From NCBI GenBank assembly GCA_015655485.1, contig JAATEZ010000480.1:1-17297 (forward strand): a stretch of DNA of 17,297 bases, given 5' to 3'. The stretch's first letter is position 1; each line of letters opens with the position of its first letter. Shown one piece after another: positions 15,005 through 17,297 of this stretch. This stretch comes from Lactobacillales bacterium. GTDB taxonomy: Bacteria > Bacillota > Bacilli > Lactobacillales > Vagococcaceae. A program made the position numbers and the translations under genes. The notes beneath the pieces were generated by a model. The model searched no databases. It was not told the origin of the DNA and saw nothing but the letters and a program-made list of their open reading frames with translations.

Positions 15005-16606
15005 TCAATCTCCTATCAAATCATCGTAATTACCAAAAAGAGGAGTTTCGTGAATACCTCTAAAAAAAATCACCTTATCGTGAGGCTTAATTTCTTCTGT
15101 TCGATGCAATGACTCAAAAATAACGGTATCCGTGTGTTGATTAATTAAAGTTCTAATTTTTTTTGCTGTCACGGGATCCAAAGATGAAGTAATTTCATCT
15201 AGTAATAACACCGAGCTTGCTTGTGCCAAAGAGCGTAGGATGCAAATAACCTGCTGTTCACCACCCGATAATTGATAAGCCCCTTTCTCGTCTATCCCAA
15301 CTTTTGTATCTAAACCTGCTGGAAACTTTCTTATCCAACTTTCTAGAAATGATATTTCTTCCGAGGATAACTGAGAAGTAGCCGATAAAAAGATATTATC
15401 ACGAATAGTCCCTGGGATTATCATATGTTGTTGTGCTACTAAAGATACCTGTCTTTTAACAGATTCTCTTTTAAGTTTTGATATCAAAAAACCATTGAAT
15501 GTATATTGATACTCTGAGCTCGCTTGATCTCCACAAAGACCTCGAAGGAAGGTTGTCTTCCCTGCTCCAGTTGCACCAACTAAATAGATATGCATGCCTG
15601 ATAAAGCTCTTATAATTAGCTTAGATTTATAAAATATTTTAATTTCCTTGACCTTTTTTATCTCATTAGGTCCTATAGGTGAATCAGGAACTTGCAAATA
15701 ATCGTTAATCGATTTTCTAGATATCATTGCTTGCTGTAAATCAACAAAATTTGTAAAAAAAGCTTTAAAAGGAGCATTTATGTACGAGATAAGTCCCATA
15801 ACACTAACAAGTTGGCCGATAGAAATACTATTATTCATAATCATAACACCGCCTACTAACAGTGCTAAAGCTGGAGAAAATGCATCTAATGTCCGTGGGA
15901 AAATTTTAAAAAAATTTTTCGAAACATCTATTTGTAAGAAGAATTTTGCCCATAAGGTTTGTAGTTCATTATAAATATGTGAAAAAAAGCCAATATTATC
16001 GTATTGATATATTTCTTCTTTATTATCACTTGTGTTGTCCACAATTCCCTGCAAATCAACTTGTGATTTTCTGAATCCACGTATCGCTTGCTGCTGCCTT
16101 CTATTGAAAAACTTAATCGGAAAGATATAAATACATGTTGAAGCCAAAACACATATTAACAACCACTTGTTAATATAGAACAAAAAATAAACAGATCCAA
16201 CGAACAGTGTGCTTTGCTGAATACACATAGGCAAAGTATTTGAAAACATTAGTTGTAAATTGTTAACATCATTTGAAAAGATTTGTCGATACTAACCGTT
16301 TTTATACTCCATATTATTTCCGTAATTAACAGTAAAAAATTTATCCATAAGTTTTTCCCTGATTCTATTGGCATAACCACTACCAATTAACTCAGTTAAG
16401 TATTCATTGATAATCGTTAACAGGTTGGACAGAGCTAAGAAAAAAAATAGCATCAAAAGGCAATTTTCAATATCACCATTATTCAAAAAAGCATCTGTCA
16501 AATTCCCAATAATATCTGGTATCTGAACTGTGACTACAGCTGCAAAAAGACTGCCAAATATCACGATTAAGAGCCCAATTACGTTTTTATATTTCTTTAT
16601 TTCCAT
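15005..16606 (-). pseudogene. ABC exporter half-transporter interrupted by an in-frame TAG (first of pair)
   Basis: One minus-strand frame of 534 codons reads as a complete ABC exporter half-transporter, apart from TAG at 16292-16294. Before the stop are 104 residues with the first two membrane helices, ending EYKNG. After it the frame resumes with YRQIFSNDVNNLQ, the conserved cytoplasmic-loop pattern of exporters, so one sense codon was probably lost (CAG, GAG or AAG to TAG). The ATPase is intact: Walker A GATGAGKT (about 344-351), signature LSGGE (446-450), Walker B SVLLLDE (about 466-472), D-loop SSLD and switch His in SLHRT (501). The start ATG overlaps the end of the upstream enzyme gene by ten bases. 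An internal ATG at 16249 lacks a clear ribosome binding site. Without readthrough the exporter pair would be incomplete. Confidence 0.75.
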
Positions 16607-17297
16607 TTCACCATTTCCTTAAGTGGAGATTGAAGCCGCTCCAAACACTTTTCAAACTCATTTCGTCTGTTATTCCTATTTAGCATCTCTAAATGAAGTA
16701 GCATACCCATTCCATAAAATAATTCGTATTTAAAATCAGAAATAGGTATTTGATGATACCTTAACTTCTCTTCTTGTTTTAAAAAATAATTCAAGTTTGA
16801 AGAACTTTTCTTATTTAAATAAAGTTCTGAGCTGCCTGTAAATCTATTTGATTTTAATATTTTTTTTGCTAAATCAAAATGATACTGATAGATATGAAAA
16901 CTGCTGGCATAATGATGATAGATACCAACTGGCACTCCTATTTCTTGAGCCATCAGTTCCTGCAGCGTGGTAAATGAAAACATATCATATGGAACTCCCC
17001 AAATAACATCATTTGAGCGCATATTTACAAAGCAATCTAGTTTACCATTTCTAATCATAAATTGGATAGTTAAAGTACAAGGAACATCCTTGGTTTCTAA
17101 CGGACCATCTTTCTTGGTTTCATAAATCGAAATCACGGCTTGTCTAGTATCATGGTCCTTTAATAACTTTTCCTTTGCAACATCCCAAGATGCTTTCTTA
17201 TAAGAAGATCCTAGCTGCTTTTTAAAAATTCGATTTCCATAACTCCCATGTAACGTTTTACCATCATCTGAATAATTATGATATTTTTTATTATAAA
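16597..17297 (-). CDS. Thymidylate-synthase-like pyrimidine nucleotide (hydroxy)methylase, 5' end beyond the window
   Basis: The frame is open to the right edge, so the N-terminus is missing; 232 residues are visible. Aligned without gaps to E. coli ThyA from the active site on, it has the catalytic Cys in VPCTL (C73, E. coli C146), Arg-Ser in NMRSND (R93-S94, R166-S167), an Asp (D96, D169), and His and Tyr in FHIYQYH (H134 and Y136, H207 and Y209). The upstream GSYGNRIF matches the YG segment. At the position of the dUMP-selecting Asn177 it has Asp (D104, in GVPYDMF). In T4 dCMP hydroxymethylase and related CMP enzymes this Asp selects cytosine nucleotides. The residue after Cys is Thr rather than His, and the C-terminus is unlike housekeeping ThyA. 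A folate-dependent hydroxymethylase or methylase of a cytidylate is inferred. The stop overlaps the first ABC gene. Confidence 0.8.
   Translation of the reverse strand, partial: YNKKYHNYSDDGKTLHGSYGNRIFKKQLGSSYKKASWDVAKEKLLKDHDTRQAVISIYETKKDGPLETKDVPCTLTIQFMIRNGKLDCFVNMRSNDVIWGVPYDMFSFTTLQELMAQEIGVPVGIYHHYASSFHIYQYHFDLAKKILKSNRFTGSSELYLNKKSSSNLNYFLKQEEKLRYHQIPISDFKYELFYGMGMLLHLEMLNRNNRRNEFEKCLERLQSPLKEMVKWK

Noticed and set aside
16292..16606. The 104-residue N-terminal piece as a separate small membrane protein
   Set aside because: It ends in the middle of the conserved exporter loop and the same frame continues as the rest of the transporter, so it is the front of an interrupted gene.
1..17297. 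CRISPR arrays, tRNA or rRNA genes, intact insertion sequences
   Set aside because: No regularly spaced repeats, cloverleaf-like segments, rRNA-like stretches or transposase motifs were seen on either strand.

Overview
The window looks like the chromosome of a low-GC Gram-positive lactic acid bacterium, most likely an enterococcus. The reasons are AT-rich DNA, strong AGGAGG-type ribosome binding sites, sigma-A promoters, U-tailed hairpin terminators, a PTS/6-phospho-beta-glucosidase locus, and remnants of pCF10-like conjugation genes. The genus is an inference. No rRNA, tRNA, intact insertion sequence or CRISPR array was seen.

Left part (1-5103, + strand). The first block is the tail of an ABC transport operon: a possible end of the upstream gene, an ABC-2 permease, a GldG-type auxiliary protein and a DUF4340 protein, closed by a strong terminator. 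A deletion scar follows. It joins the 5' end of a YfcC-family permease gene to the 3' end of a PepV-like M20 dipeptidase gene in a different frame.

Middle part (5104-9095, - strand). A DHA1-type MFS drug exporter lies downstream of a protein of unknown function (possibly DUF3114), probably in one transcript. Upstream of these is a separately transcribed GH1 6-phospho-beta-glucosidase gene with its own promoter and a possible cre site.

Centre (9334-11029, + strand). A truncated, frameshifted remnant of a lactose/cellobiose-type PTS EIIC gene is followed by a GntR/HutC-UTRA regulator and an OsmC-like protein. The regulator's promoter is overlaid by two perfect palindromes.

Mobile-element remnant (about 11080-12800, + strand). 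This holds a frameshifted PcfK-like tail, a PcfJ-like gene with a frameshift and a stop, a 56-residue ORF, and an N-6 DNA methylase cut off before its catalytic motif. Overlapping ATGA stop/start junctions show it was once a translationally coupled operon.

Right part (12790-17297, - strand). A tightly packed operon enters from beyond the right edge. It encodes a thymidylate-synthase-like enzyme with Asp at the position of the dUMP-selective Asn, two ABC exporter half-transporters, and an alpha/beta hydrolase-like protein. The enzyme therefore looks like a cytidylate-type hydroxymethylase or methylase. The set resembles a biosynthesis and export cassette for a modified pyrimidine compound. It appears to be decaying: the first ABC gene has an in-frame TAG, the hydrolase gene has an in-frame TGA, and the hydrolase is cut off where it meets the truncated methylase. 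This cassette is the most interesting part of the window.
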